DNA of 64,000 nt from JASSUD01 sp031963045 (GTDB lineage: Bacteria > Pseudomonadota > Gammaproteobacteria > Burkholderiales > Burkholderiaceae): positions 162,584 to 226,583 of the forward strand of contig JASSUK010000025.1 of the NCBI GenBank assembly GCA_031963045.1, in the 5' to 3' direction. The notes under the pieces were generated by a model. The model saw nothing but the letters and a program-made list of their open reading frames with translations. It was not told the DNA's origin and searched no databases. This document shows positions 18,143 through 27,389 of the stretch, piece by piece (positions within the stretch are counted from its first letter, which is position 1; each line of letters starts with the position of its first letter). A program made the position numbers and the translations under genes.

Positions 18143-19633
18143 CTAAGTTTTGAGACGATCTAGTAGTAGGGAGTGGATATTTTCAAACCCTCCATTGCTC
18201 ATCACTACAATATGGTCTCCTTCCCGAGCTGTTTCAATAATTGCATTGACTAATAGGGGCACACTGTCAAAGGCCTGGGCACGTTTTCCTAAAGGCGCCA
18301 TCACTTCTGCCACATTCCAGTGCACGCTTTGCTTACTCCCTTCACGTGGTGGAGTTGCGTAGGCAAAGATATGGTCTGCATCTACTAAGCTATCCAGCAG
18401 ACGGGTTTTCATCACGCCTAGCTTCATTGTATTAGAACGAGGTTCCAATACTGCAAGGATGCGAGGTTTCGTTGTGCAGTGCTCTTGCGCTGGTTTTGCT
18501 TGCTGGAGTTTGGAGCGAAGGCCAGCTAGGGTAGTTTGTATGGCTGTGGGGTGATGGGCAAAATCATCATATACCGTAATACCCCGCGCTACGCCTCGCA
18601 CCTCCATACGGCGTTTTACGCCTGAAAAACGCCCTAAAGCTTCTATAGCTTGCTCAGGTAGCACACCACAATGTCGTGCTGCTGCAATAGCGGCTAGCGC
18701 ATTCATCTGGCTATGCGCACCTTGCATGCCGCTTTGCTCTGACCATTGAACGTTTCCGATGACATTATCCTGCCATGCCACAGTAAAAGATTCACAATCT
18801 TTTGTAGATATGCCAGTTGGCAGATTCGGTGTGCGCGCTTCCCACTGTCCGGGTGTTCCAAAATATTCCACTTCACTCCAACACCCACGATCAAGAACCC
18901 GTTTTAGTGCATCTCCGGGCTCTTCATGCGTATTGGATAGATGGTTTTCTGTAGAAGATTTTTTGTGCTGGCCATTGACGATTAAACGTCCTATATTCGG
19001 TACGATACGTACTAAATGATGAAATTGTGTCTCAATGGCAGCAAGATCAGGGAAGATATCCGCATGATCATATTCAAGATTATTGAGAATAACGGTGCGT
19101 GGGTGGTAATGGACAAATTTGGAGCGCTTATCAAAAAAAGCGGTGTCGTATTCATCGGCTTCAATGATAAAAAAAGAAGAGTCACATAGCCGTGCTGATA
19201 CACCAAAATTCTGTGGTACTCCGCCTAGTAAAAAGCTAGGTTGCAATCCCGCTTCTTCTAAAATCCACGTGAGCATGGCGGTGGTGGTGGTTTTGCCATG
19301 CGTCCCTGCAACGGCTAATACCCATTTGCCTGGTAGTAGGTGTTCACTGAGCCATTGAGGTCCTGATATATAAGGCAGGCCTTGATTGAGAATGGCCTCC
19401 ATGAGCGGGTTGCCTCGAGTGATTACATTTCCCACTACATACAGATCAGGTTTAAGCGCCAATTGATCTATATCATAGCCTTCAATAAGATCAATGCCTT
19501 GTTGTGCCAACTGAATACTCATGGGGGGATATACAGCTGCATCACAGCCTGTCACTTTGTGTCCTGCTGCGCGAGCTAGTACTGCCAGCCCTCCCATAAA
19601 GGTGCCGCATATTCCTAGTATATGAATGTGCAT
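18143..19633 (-). CDS. mpl: UDP-N-acetylmuramate--tripeptide ligase Mpl
   Basis: The 496-residue Mur-ligase-family enzyme reattaches recycled L-Ala-gamma-D-Glu-meso-DAP to UDP-MurNAc. The N-terminal HIHILGICGTFMGGLAVLAR and the P-loop AVAGTHGKTTTTAMLTWILE (about 110) are diagnostic, followed by NNLEYDHADIFPDL, the C-terminal domain with FSGVKRRMEVRG and DDFAHHPTAIQTTLAGLR. Length is slightly above the usual 450 because of an insert around 215-270. It is divergent from tlpA. Confidence 0.95.
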   Translation of the reverse strand: MHIHILGICGTFMGGLAVLARAAGHKVTGCDAAVYPPMSIQLAQQGIDLIEGYDIDQLALKPDLYVVGNVITRGNPLMEAILNQGLPYISGPQWLSEHLLPGKWVLAVAGTHGKTTTTAMLTWILEEAGLQPSFLLGGVPQNFGVSARLCDSSFFIIEADEYDTAFFDKRSKFVHYHPRTVILNNLEYDHADIFPDLAAIETQFHHLVRIVPNIGRLIVNGQHKKSSTENHLSNTHEEPGDALKRVLDRGCWSEVEYFGTPGQWEARTPNLPTGISTKDCESFTVAWQDNVIGNVQWSEQSGMQGAHSQMNALAAIAAARHCGVLPEQAIEALGRFSGVKRRMEVRGVARGITVYDDFAHHPTAIQTTLAGLRSKLQQAKPAQEHCTTKPRILAVLEPRSNTMKLGVMKTRLLDSLVDADHIFAYATPPREGSKQSVHWNVAEVMAPLGKRAQAFDSVPLLVNAIIETAREGDHIVVMSNGGFENIHSLLLDRLKT

Positions 19634-19862
19634 AAATCGTGCTTTCCGTATAAGTGCTAGAGTACGTTCTTGACGCGTCTTGAGAAAAAATAAGAAAATT
19701 CTTGATTAGAAGTATGAGAAAAAGCGGGTGTACTTCCAGGACAAAAAAACCACTATTTTAGCTAGTACACTGAACCCATTTTCCGGGATGTTTTTTCTAT
19801 GCATCGCAAACGCATTTCAGGCAGTTTGTCTGGACCTTTTTCCTGATACCGAGTACCTATCT

Positions 19863-20447
19863 ATGTACACCTTCATTAAAACCCGGCTTTTCCGTAAACG
19901 CTCTCGACTTTTCTGGTTAGGAATGGCCGTGTTGCTCAGTGCTGCGACGTATGGCTTTTATCGCTATCAAGAGAGCCAGAATCTTGATCAGGCTGGCCTC
20001 ACTGCAGAACGAGCAGGTCTTTGGGAAGCCGAACTCACGGACCTTGAAGGTGAACAACGTACGCTTGCAAAATATGAGGGGCAGGCGCTGGTTATCAATT
20101 TCTGGGGGTCGTGGTGTGAGCCTTGTTTGCAGGAAATTCCGGCATTCGTAGCGGCACAAAAAAAATATAAATCAAAAAAAATTCAGTTTATCGGTATCGC
20201 TGTCGATTCTGCTGTGAACGTTATCGAATTTACGCGCATATTTAGAATGAATTATCCGATTTATATAGCAGGTTTTGAAGGTACGCAGCTTGCACGCGAC
20301 TTAGGTAATGCACAGGGAGGTTTGCCTTTTACGGTGTTGATTGACGCAGAAGGGAATGTGAGACGCACTATTCTCGGGAAAGTCACAGCGGAAAAATTAG
20401 ACGCAGAGCTAACATTGCTATCCGAGCCCATTGACGAAACTACTTGA
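19863..20447 (+). CDS. TlpA-family membrane-anchored thiol-disulfide protein
   Basis: The product has 194 residues from ATG 19863. The frame is open back to 19728, but the extra 45 residues have no ribosome site and do not resemble the family. An N-terminal membrane anchor (LFWLGMAVLLSAATYGFY) is followed by a thioredoxin-like domain with the active site NFWGSWCEPCLQEIPAF and the cis-Pro loop GGLPFTVLID. It probably reduces or isomerises disulfides in the periplasm, for example in cytochrome c maturation (family role). The stop codon is followed at once by repeat copy E, which separates it from convergent uvrD. Confidence 0.88.
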   Translation: MYTFIKTRLFRKRSRLFWLGMAVLLSAATYGFYRYQESQNLDQAGLTAERAGLWEAELTDLEGEQRTLAKYEGQALVINFWGSWCEPCLQEIPAFVAAQKKYKSKKIQFIGIAVDSAVNVIEFTRIFRMNYPIYIAGFEGTQLARDLGNAQGGLPFTVLIDAEGNVRRTILGKVTAEKLDAELTLLSEPIDETT

Positions 20448-20448
20448 T

Positions 20449-20577
20449 GTAGGTTGGTTGAGGCGCGAACCCCAACATGATGACCACTTTCCTTTTAAAA
20501 CCTGCATATACAGGCCAAAAGCGATGATTAAAAGTTGGTGGTATGCATGTTGGGGTTCGTACCTCAACCAACCTACC
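20449..20577. repeat. Dispersed hairpin repeat, copy E (variant arms, between convergent genes)
   Basis: The left arm begins GTAGGTTGGTTGAGGCGCG at 20449; the right arm ends TACCTCAACCAACCTACC at 20577. Both arms carry the shorter GGTTGAGG variant instead of GGTGGTGAGG, with one small arm mismatch (GCG/TAC). The interior is partly the reverse complement of the copy D interior. It fills the space between the stop codons of tlpA and uvrD and could act as a transcription barrier. Confidence 0.85.
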
Positions 20578-20583
20578 GCTCTA

Positions 20584-23001
20584 TTACTCAATTTTTTCCA
20601 GTTTGGCTTTGTCTAGCGCTAACCATTTGATGCCATTGCGTTTGAATTGAACTTGCGCGCGCGCGAGTGGCATTTGGCCTTCTACGCCTATAACCTTGCC
20701 TTCACCAAATTTTGCATGAAAGACGCGTTGTCCTAAAGCTAGGCCAGCCTGCTCTTCACGTTGCGCACGTGCAGCTTCCTGAGCATCACGGCGTTTATAG
20801 CTTAGTCCATGTTCATTGACTGCTTCACCGCTGCCACTATTACTGCGATAGTGACGCCCATAGCTTGCGCGGTTCAATGCCGCTTTTTCTTCTGTTACGA
20901 CGGTCTCTTCTTTTCTCATTCCAAATTTACCTATTCCGCCAAGGCGCTCGTTACTAGCTGAGCCTTTTGGAGTTAGCCACTTTAAGACACGCTCAGGCAG
21001 TTCATTAAGAAAACGTGAGTGTGGATGGTAGTGTGTTTGACCTCGCAACATACGACTGTTTGCAAAAGACAAAGACAGAGATTTTTTTGCTCGGGTGATC
21101 GCCACATACATCAAGCGACGTTCTTCTTCTAAATTTTTAGCTTCACTTAAACTATTTTCGTGTGGGAAGAGACCTTCTTCTAAGCCTGTCATCCAAACCG
21201 CTGAAAATTCCAACCCTTTGGCTGCATGTACGGTCATAAGTTGCACAGCGGCTTGCCCTGTTTGAGCCTGATAATCGCCCGCTTCTAGCGCTGCATGCGC
21301 CAAGAAATGTGATAACGGGGACAGCATGGTTTCAGGGTCGAGCGGATCTGCTTGCAGATCCGCTCTATTTTGTTGGCCTGTTACTAAAGTATGTGCAGGA
21401 GTATCTACGCCATATCCCATGCCAGTGACAAAAACACTCGCTGCATTAATGAGTTCTTGCAAATTATCAAGACGCTCTTGCCCTTCACGTTCTGCTTCGT
21501 AATGCGCGATTAAATTGCTTGCCTTGAGCACATAGGTTACGGCTTCAGGCAGCGTGTATCCAGACTGATCTATCGTCTGGCGCATTTCATCGATTAAGCG
21601 TGCAAAGCTGTTGACCTTTGCTTGAGGGGCACTTGCTTCCATAAAAGAGACGGCCGCTGACATCGAGCAAGCATACTCATGGGTTATCGCCAAGAGCTGT
21701 TCGAGCGTACGCTGCCCAATACCTCGGGTGGGGAAGTTCACTATGCGCATCCACGCCGTATCATCATTGGGATTGTCGATTAAACGTAAATAGGCGAGCG
21801 CATGTTTGATTTCTTGTCTCTCGAAGAATCGCAATCCTCCATAGACGCGATACGCGATACCAGCCTGGAATAGGGCATGTTCTAACACGCGAGATTGGGC
21901 ATTGCTGCGGTATAAAATAGCCAGGTCGTCGGCTTTGCATCCTGCCTCTAATTTTTCTCGAATACTCTCGACAACCCAGTTGGCTTCTTGAAGATCCGTG
22001 GTGGCTGGATAGACGCAAATGAGGTCGCCAGAGCCTGCATCTGTACGCAGATTTTTGCCTAAGCGGCCTGTGTTATTGGAGATAAGTTGATTGGCTGCTT
22101 CGAGAATAAAGCCATCGGAACGATAATTTTGCTCCAGCTTGATTAAGCGGCTGGGTTGAAATTCACGCTCGAAATCAAGCATATGGTCTACATTAGCGCC
22201 GCGGAAGGCGTAAATGCTTTGATCATCATCTCCTACAGCAAAGACAGCATTGGGAGAGGCCAGGAATGCAGAAGGGGTGTTTTGACCGGGTTCTCCATGA
22301 CCCACTAGGCGCTTTAACCAAGCGTATTGCAAAGGATTGGTATCTTGAAACTCGTCGACCAAGACATGTTTAAAACGGGCTTGATAGTGCGCGCGCAGTG
22401 CGTCGTTGCTTAACAGTTCGTAGCAGCGCAATAAGAGCTCTGCAAAATCTACTACCCCTGCACGCTGGCAATTTGCTTCATACAGCGCGTAGAGTTCTGC
22501 AAATTTTTGATCGGTGGATTGCGTAAGTTGGACTGCATTTGCGCGAATACCTGCGTCTTTGGCATTATTAATAAAGGCTTGTAGCGCCTTAGCAGAATAG
22601 CGTTCGGTATCTACATTGGCTTCTTTGAGAAGGCGCTTGATGAGCGAGAGTTGATCGCCCATATCCAAAATTTGAAAGCCAGGAGGCAAGCCTGCTTCTT
22701 GGGCATGTATGCGCAACATACGATTGCACAAGCCGTGGAAAGTTCCCATCCATAAGCCGCGCGGATCAATCGGCAGCAGGGTGCTAAGGCGCGCGACCAT
22801 TTCGCGCGCTGCTTTATTGGTGAACGTGACGGCTAGTAATTCAAACGGGCGAATTTGGCCAGTTTGAATCAACCAAGCTATGCGGGTCGTGAGGACGCGT
22901 GTTTTACCACTCCCCGCTCCAGCTAAAATAAGCGCGGATCCATCAGGCAGAGTTACTGCAGTGCGCTGCTCAGGATTGAGAGAGTCGAGCAGATCGGACA
23001 T
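20584..23001 (-). CDS. uvrD: UvrD/PcrA-type DNA helicase II
   Basis: This 805-residue SF1A 3'-5' helicase functions in nucleotide excision and mismatch repair. LNPEQRTAVTLPDGSALILA and Walker A GAGSGKTRVLTTR (about 29) open the protein. Motif II reads HVLVDEFQDTNPLQ and motif III FAVGDDDQSIYAFRGAN. LEQNYRSDGFILEAAN, VQLMTVHAAKGLEFSAVW and EEERRLMYVAITRAK are motifs IV-VI. The C-terminal Tudor-like RNA polymerase-binding tail is present (GQRVFHAKFGEGKVIGVEG). Length is slightly longer than E. coli UvrD (about 720). Confidence 0.95.
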   Translation of the reverse strand: MSDLLDSLNPEQRTAVTLPDGSALILAGAGSGKTRVLTTRIAWLIQTGQIRPFELLAVTFTNKAAREMVARLSTLLPIDPRGLWMGTFHGLCNRMLRIHAQEAGLPPGFQILDMGDQLSLIKRLLKEANVDTERYSAKALQAFINNAKDAGIRANAVQLTQSTDQKFAELYALYEANCQRAGVVDFAELLLRCYELLSNDALRAHYQARFKHVLVDEFQDTNPLQYAWLKRLVGHGEPGQNTPSAFLASPNAVFAVGDDDQSIYAFRGANVDHMLDFEREFQPSRLIKLEQNYRSDGFILEAANQLISNNTGRLGKNLRTDAGSGDLICVYPATTDLQEANWVVESIREKLEAGCKADDLAILYRSNAQSRVLEHALFQAGIAYRVYGGLRFFERQEIKHALAYLRLIDNPNDDTAWMRIVNFPTRGIGQRTLEQLLAITHEYACSMSAAVSFMEASAPQAKVNSFARLIDEMRQTIDQSGYTLPEAVTYVLKASNLIAHYEAEREGQERLDNLQELINAASVFVTGMGYGVDTPAHTLVTGQQNRADLQADPLDPETMLSPLSHFLAHAALEAGDYQAQTGQAAVQLMTVHAAKGLEFSAVWMTGLEEGLFPHENSLSEAKNLEEERRLMYVAITRAKKSLSLSFANSRMLRGQTHYHPHSRFLNELPERVLKWLTPKGSASNERLGGIGKFGMRKEETVVTEEKAALNRASYGRHYRSNSGSGEAVNEHGLSYKRRDAQEAARAQREEQAGLALGQRVFHAKFGEGKVIGVEGQMPLARAQVQFKRNGIKWLALDKAKLEKIE

Positions 23002-23120
23002 GGAATCACCGAAGAAAAATAGTGTAATTATATAGAGAGCGTTATAAGAATCTGCTTAAAATCTCAGAAAATAGAGTGAAGTTTCGCCCTTTTTGATCTA
23101 CTAAAAAAGCTATCTACTCC

Positions 23121-23156
23121 GCTATAGCCTAAAATCTATAGCTCTTTTGTTTTTTA
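23121..23156 (+). promoter_or_regulatory. Terminator-like hairpin in the valS leader
   Basis: GCTATAG (23121-23127) pairs with CTATAGC (23136-23142) across an 8-nt loop and is followed by a TCTTTTGTTTTTT tract. It lies on the plus strand, 109 bp before the valS ATG, in the gap shared with divergent uvrD. It could be an attenuator or just a weak terminator of upstream antisense transcription. I see no leader peptide. Confidence 0.35.
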
Positions 23157-23264
23157 GCCATCTGAAAAAGGGTTTAGGGTGAGCCTACCATAGACACAAC
23201 CTAAGCCTTCCTTACGTATTTAAAAACCATTTTTTGCCTGGCTTTTTTTCTTTTTGACTGCCCC

Positions 23265-26249
23265 ATGAGCGATACCTCTACTTTTGACAAACACTTTACC
23301 CCTCAGGATATTGAAGCTTTTTGGAGCGCTGAATGGGAAAAACGTGGCTATTCAGTCGCCACACTTAACTCTGATCAAGCTTCTTTTTCCATGCTGCTCC
23401 CTCCTCCAAATACCACAGGGACTTTGCACATGGGGCATGGGTTTAATCAGACAATTATGGATAGCTATGCACGCTATCACCGTATGCGGGGAGCCAATAC
23501 CTTATGGGTGCCGGGCACAGACCATGCTGGGATTGCAACGCAAATTATTGTTGAGCGCCAGCTAGATGCGCAGAATATTTCTAGGCATAGCCTAGGACGT
23601 GATGCGTTTATCGAAAAGGTCTGGGAGTGGAAAGAGCAGTCTGGTTCAACCATTACCAAGCAAATACGCCGCCTTGGTGCTTCGATAGACTGGAGCCGTG
23701 AATATTTCACGATGGATGCGGTTCGCTCCAAAGCAGTCTGCGAAGCATTTGTTCGTTTGCATGAAGATGGCTTGATTTATCGTGGTAAGCGCTTAGTAAA
23801 CTGGGATCCGCATCTGAAAACTGCGGTGTCCGACCTCGAAGTGATTAGCGAAGAAGAGGACGGCTTTTTATGGCATATCCGTTATCCATTAACAGATGGA
23901 TCAGGCCATATCACAGTAGCTACTACACGCCCTGAAACATTGCCAGGCGATGCGGCCATCATGGTGCATGCGGACGATGTGCGTTATCAATCCTGGATTG
24001 GCAAGACGGTACGCCTGCCTTTATGTGATCGCGAAATTCCGATTATTGCAGACAGTGCAGTGGATCCTGCATTTGGTAGCGGTGCGGTCAAAGTAACTCC
24101 TGCGCATGACTTCAATGATTATCAGGTGGGCTTGCGTCACAATTTGCCTATGCTGGAAATTTTGACCTTGGATGCCAAGCTTAATGATGCAGTACCTGCC
24201 GCTTATCAAGGGATGGACCGTTTTGATGCACGCAAAGCGATATGCGTGGACCTGGAACGTTTGGGGTTATTAGAGCGCACAGTACCGCACAAATTGATGG
24301 TGCCAAGAGGCGATCGCAGCGGTACGGTTATTGAGCCTGTGCTGACTTATCAGTGGTTTGTTGCGATGGATAAAGTACCAAACCATCCAAAAGGAGCACT
24401 GTCTCGTACCTCTTTAGCAGGTGCTGCGCGCGATGTGGTCGAAAACGGGCAAGTAAAATTGGTGCCTGATAATTGGGCCAATACTTACCGTCAGTGGCTT
24501 GCCAATATTCAAGACTGGTGCATTTCCCGCCAGCTGTGGTGGGGGCACCAAATTCCTGCTTGGCATAGTGATGCTGGGCATATTTATGTGGCGCGGAGTG
24601 AAGAGGATGCCAAAAAACAGGCTTTAGAAGCAGGAGACACCAGCGCACTCGTGCGTGATCCGGATGTGTTGGATACGTGGTTTTCTTCGGCCTTATTGCC
24701 TTTTTCTGCATTGGGTTGGCCAGAGAAAACGCCTGAATTCCAATTTTTTCTGCCGTCTTCGTTGCTGGTCACAGGCTTTGATATTTTATTTTTCTGGGTC
24801 ATACGTATGGTGATGCTGACGCTGTATTTTACAGGTCAGGTTCCGTTTGATACGGTCTATCTGCACGGCTTAGTGCGCGATGCAGAGGGCCAGAAAATGT
24901 CCAAATCTAAAGGTAACACACTAGATCCGCTGGATTTGATCGATGGCATTACGCTAGACGCATTAGTGCAAAAACGCACTATGGGTTTAATGAATCCCAA
25001 GCAAGCCGGCACCATCGAGAAAAAAACGCGTCAACAATTTCCTGAAGGTATTCCTGCATTTGGTAGTGATGCATTACGTCTAACCTTCACCTCACTCGCA
25101 ACACTGGGCCGCACCATTAATTTTGATCTGGCTCGTTGTGAAGGCTACCGTCATTTTTGCAACAAACTTTGGAATGCCGCGCGTTTTGTAACGATGAATT
25201 GCGTGGATGACGCGGGTTTAGCAGAAAAATCTACTGCTACGCTGACCTCACCTACTGAATCAACGCCACTAACCCTTGCGAAAGAAGGGCAGGAATTGAG
25301 CATTGCAGATCGTTGGATAAAAACGCGTTTGCAAACACTTATTACCGATATAGAACAAGGCTTTGCCACTTTCCGCCTCGATTTAGTATCACAAGCGCTG
25401 TATCAATTTATTTGGGAAGAATATTGCGATTGGTACGTGGAGTTTGCCAAAGTGCAGCTGCAAACAGGTACGCCTCAGCAGCAGTATTTGACTAGGCGTA
25501 CGCTTTTACAAGTTTTGGAAACCGTACTCAGATTGGCTCATCCGATCATGCCGTTTATCACGGAAGCGTTGTGGCAGAAAATTGCACCTCTAACAGAAGC
25601 ATTTGCCCAATGGCCTTTTGAATCAGATGGTGCGATAGAAACAACGCAACAGCCAAAAGCCGAAGTAGAGATTGCAACAGATAAAGCAGCAGCTTCTACC
25701 TCGATCATGATGCAGGCTTATCCTCGTGTGCAAGACGGACACGAAGATCGCAGTGCGCAAGAATGGATTATTCAACTTAAAAAAGTGATAGAAGCATGCC
25801 GAGGCTTGCGCTCCGATATGCAGCTTCCTCCAGGGCAGCGTGTACCGCTTTTTGCGACTGGGGCTGCGCTTTTTCTCAAAGATGCTGCGCCGTATCTCAA
25901 AGCACTGGTGCGTTTATCTGATGTGCATATTTTGGAAGATGAAGCCTTGCTCGATGCAGCAGTGCATCCTGCTCCTATAAGAGTAGTAGGGCTGCAATTT
26001 GGGACGCAGTTTATCTCTTTGAAAATTGCACTCAAAGTAGAGGTAGATCCAGAGCAAGAAACACAGCGCCTAGCTAAAGAGCTGAGTCGTTTAGAGCTAG
26101 AAATTTCAAAGTGCAAAAATAAGTTAGCCAATGAGGCTTTCGTTTCCAAGGCTCCTGCTAATGTAGTGGAGCAAGAAAAAACACGCTGCGCACAATTTGA
26201 AACCCTCCATCAAAAATTGACAGAACAACAAGCTCGGTTTCTAGGATAA
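23265..26249 (+). CDS. valS: Valyl-tRNA synthetase
   Basis: This 994-residue class I aminoacyl-tRNA synthetase carries the HIGH motif as HMGH (residues 55-58), the editing CP1 domain (TTRPETLPGDAAIMVH), WCISRQLWWGHQIPAWH, and KMSKSKGN near 540. The anticodon-binding domain and the C-terminal coiled-coil arm (about 925-990), which is typical of ValRS, follow. It is about 40 residues longer than E. coli ValRS, with a low-similarity insert near 650-670 and another near 795-820. galU follows after 7 bp, so the two are probably co-transcribed. Confidence 0.98.
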   Translation: MSDTSTFDKHFTPQDIEAFWSAEWEKRGYSVATLNSDQASFSMLLPPPNTTGTLHMGHGFNQTIMDSYARYHRMRGANTLWVPGTDHAGIATQIIVERQLDAQNISRHSLGRDAFIEKVWEWKEQSGSTITKQIRRLGASIDWSREYFTMDAVRSKAVCEAFVRLHEDGLIYRGKRLVNWDPHLKTAVSDLEVISEEEDGFLWHIRYPLTDGSGHITVATTRPETLPGDAAIMVHADDVRYQSWIGKTVRLPLCDREIPIIADSAVDPAFGSGAVKVTPAHDFNDYQVGLRHNLPMLEILTLDAKLNDAVPAAYQGMDRFDARKAICVDLERLGLLERTVPHKLMVPRGDRSGTVIEPVLTYQWFVAMDKVPNHPKGALSRTSLAGAARDVVENGQVKLVPDNWANTYRQWLANIQDWCISRQLWWGHQIPAWHSDAGHIYVARSEEDAKKQALEAGDTSALVRDPDVLDTWFSSALLPFSALGWPEKTPEFQFFLPSSLLVTGFDILFFWVIRMVMLTLYFTGQVPFDTVYLHGLVRDAEGQKMSKSKGNTLDPLDLIDGITLDALVQKRTMGLMNPKQAGTIEKKTRQQFPEGIPAFGSDALRLTFTSLATLGRTINFDLARCEGYRHFCNKLWNAARFVTMNCVDDAGLAEKSTATLTSPTESTPLTLAKEGQELSIADRWIKTRLQTLITDIEQGFATFRLDLVSQALYQFIWEEYCDWYVEFAKVQLQTGTPQQQYLTRRTLLQVLETVLRLAHPIMPFITEALWQKIAPLTEAFAQWPFESDGAIETTQQPKAEVEIATDKAAASTSIMMQAYPRVQDGHEDRSAQEWIIQLKKVIEACRGLRSDMQLPPGQRVPLFATGAALFLKDAAPYLKALVRLSDVHILEDEALLDAAVHPAPIRVVGLQFGTQFISLKIALKVEVDPEQETQRLAKELSRLELEISKCKNKLANEAFVSKAPANVVEQEKTRCAQFETLHQKLTEQQARFLG

Positions 26250-26256
26250 GTACGGT

Positions 26257-27150
26257 ATGTCTACCACTAATATCACCAAAGCAGTTTTCCCCGTTGCCGG
26301 ACTAGGGACGCGTTTTCTGCCTGCAACCAAAGCCATCCCAAAAGAAATGCTACCAGTGGTAGATATTCCTCTTATTCAGCTAGCGGTAGAAGAAGCCCTG
26401 GCAGCTGGGATAACCACCATGATTTTCGTCACTGGGCGCAGTAAGCGCGCGATCGAAGATCATTTTGATAAATCCTACGAGCTTGAAATGGAGCTCGAAG
26501 CACATAATAAAGCCAGCTTGCTAGAGCAAGTGCGCAAAATAAAGCCCCCTCATATGGACTGCTTTTACGTGCGCCAACCTGAAGCACGGGGCTTAGGTCA
26601 TGCGGTTTTATGTGCGGAGAAGCTCATTGGCGACGAGCCTTTTGCAGTACTTCTAGCCGATGATTTACTAGACGGCGCGCCTCCCGTCTTGCAGCAGATG
26701 GTGGAAGTGTTCAAACACTATCGCAACTCGGTGGTGGGAGTAGAAACCATTTCCCGTGAAGAGGCCCCGTTTTACGGTGTCATTGCCGGCAAAGAATGGA
26801 ATGAAGGCATTATTAGCCTAACGCAGATTGTTGAAAAACCTACTCCTGAGGAAGCACCCTCTAATTTTGGCGTAGTAGGGCGCTATATTTTTCAACCCCG
26901 CATTTTCGACCACCTTCGGCATTTAAAACCTAGTATTGGAGGAGAAATTCAACTGACGGATGCTATCCAATCCTTAATGCGAGAAGAGCAAGTGCTAGCC
27001 TGCCGTTACCAAGGCACTCGGTTTGACTGCGGCAGCAAACTAGGCTATCTGAAAGCAACAGTTGAATTTGCCCTACGTCATCCAGACGTTAAAGATGCGT
27101 TTGAAGCGTACTTGCATACACGCTTATTAAAGCAAGATAACGCGTTGTAA
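26257..27150 (+). CDS. galU: UTP--glucose-1-phosphate uridylyltransferase
   Basis: The 297-residue enzyme makes UDP-glucose for envelope polysaccharides. The nucleotide-binding signature GLGTRFLPATKAIPKEMLPV lies at about 15-34. VFVTGRSKRAIEDHFD-like sequence, the metal/uracil region FAVLLADDLLDG, VEKPTPEEAPSNFGVVGRY and RFDCGSKLGYLKA near the C-terminus are all as expected. Length matches GalU. It starts 7 bp downstream of valS and ends before repeat copy F. Confidence 0.96.
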   Translation: MSTTNITKAVFPVAGLGTRFLPATKAIPKEMLPVVDIPLIQLAVEEALAAGITTMIFVTGRSKRAIEDHFDKSYELEMELEAHNKASLLEQVRKIKPPHMDCFYVRQPEARGLGHAVLCAEKLIGDEPFAVLLADDLLDGAPPVLQQMVEVFKHYRNSVVGVETISREEAPFYGVIAGKEWNEGIISLTQIVEKPTPEEAPSNFGVVGRYIFQPRIFDHLRHLKPSIGGEIQLTDAIQSLMREEQVLACRYQGTRFDCGSKLGYLKATVEFALRHPDVKDAFEAYLHTRLLKQDNAL

Positions 27151-27194
27151 GCATGCTGTGGAATGTTGCCCTACCCATCAATTTGCCATAGGGC

Positions 27195-27384
27195 GTAGGT
27201 TGGTGGTGAGGTACGAACCCTAACATGCATACCACCGACTTTTGATCATCGCTTTTGGCATGTACATGCAGGTTTCAAGAGGACAGTGGCCATCATGTTG
27301 GGGTTCGTACCTCACCACCAACCTACCGTTCTAAAACCTGCATGTGGATTTCAAAAGTGATGATTAAAAGTCAGTGGCACACCA
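27195..27384. repeat. Dispersed hairpin repeat, copy F (between convergent genes, extended right flank)
   Basis: The left arm begins GTAGGTTGGTGGTGAGG at 27195 and the right arm ends CACCACCAACCTACC at 27327; the arms match except for one C/T change in the CCCTAACATG segment. A further interior-like segment in reverse orientation (AAACCTGCATGTGGATTTC...GATGATTAAAAGTC) extends to about 27384. It lies between convergent galU and pabBC and fills most of the 239-bp gap. Confidence 0.85.
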
Positions 27385-27389
27385 TAGTC

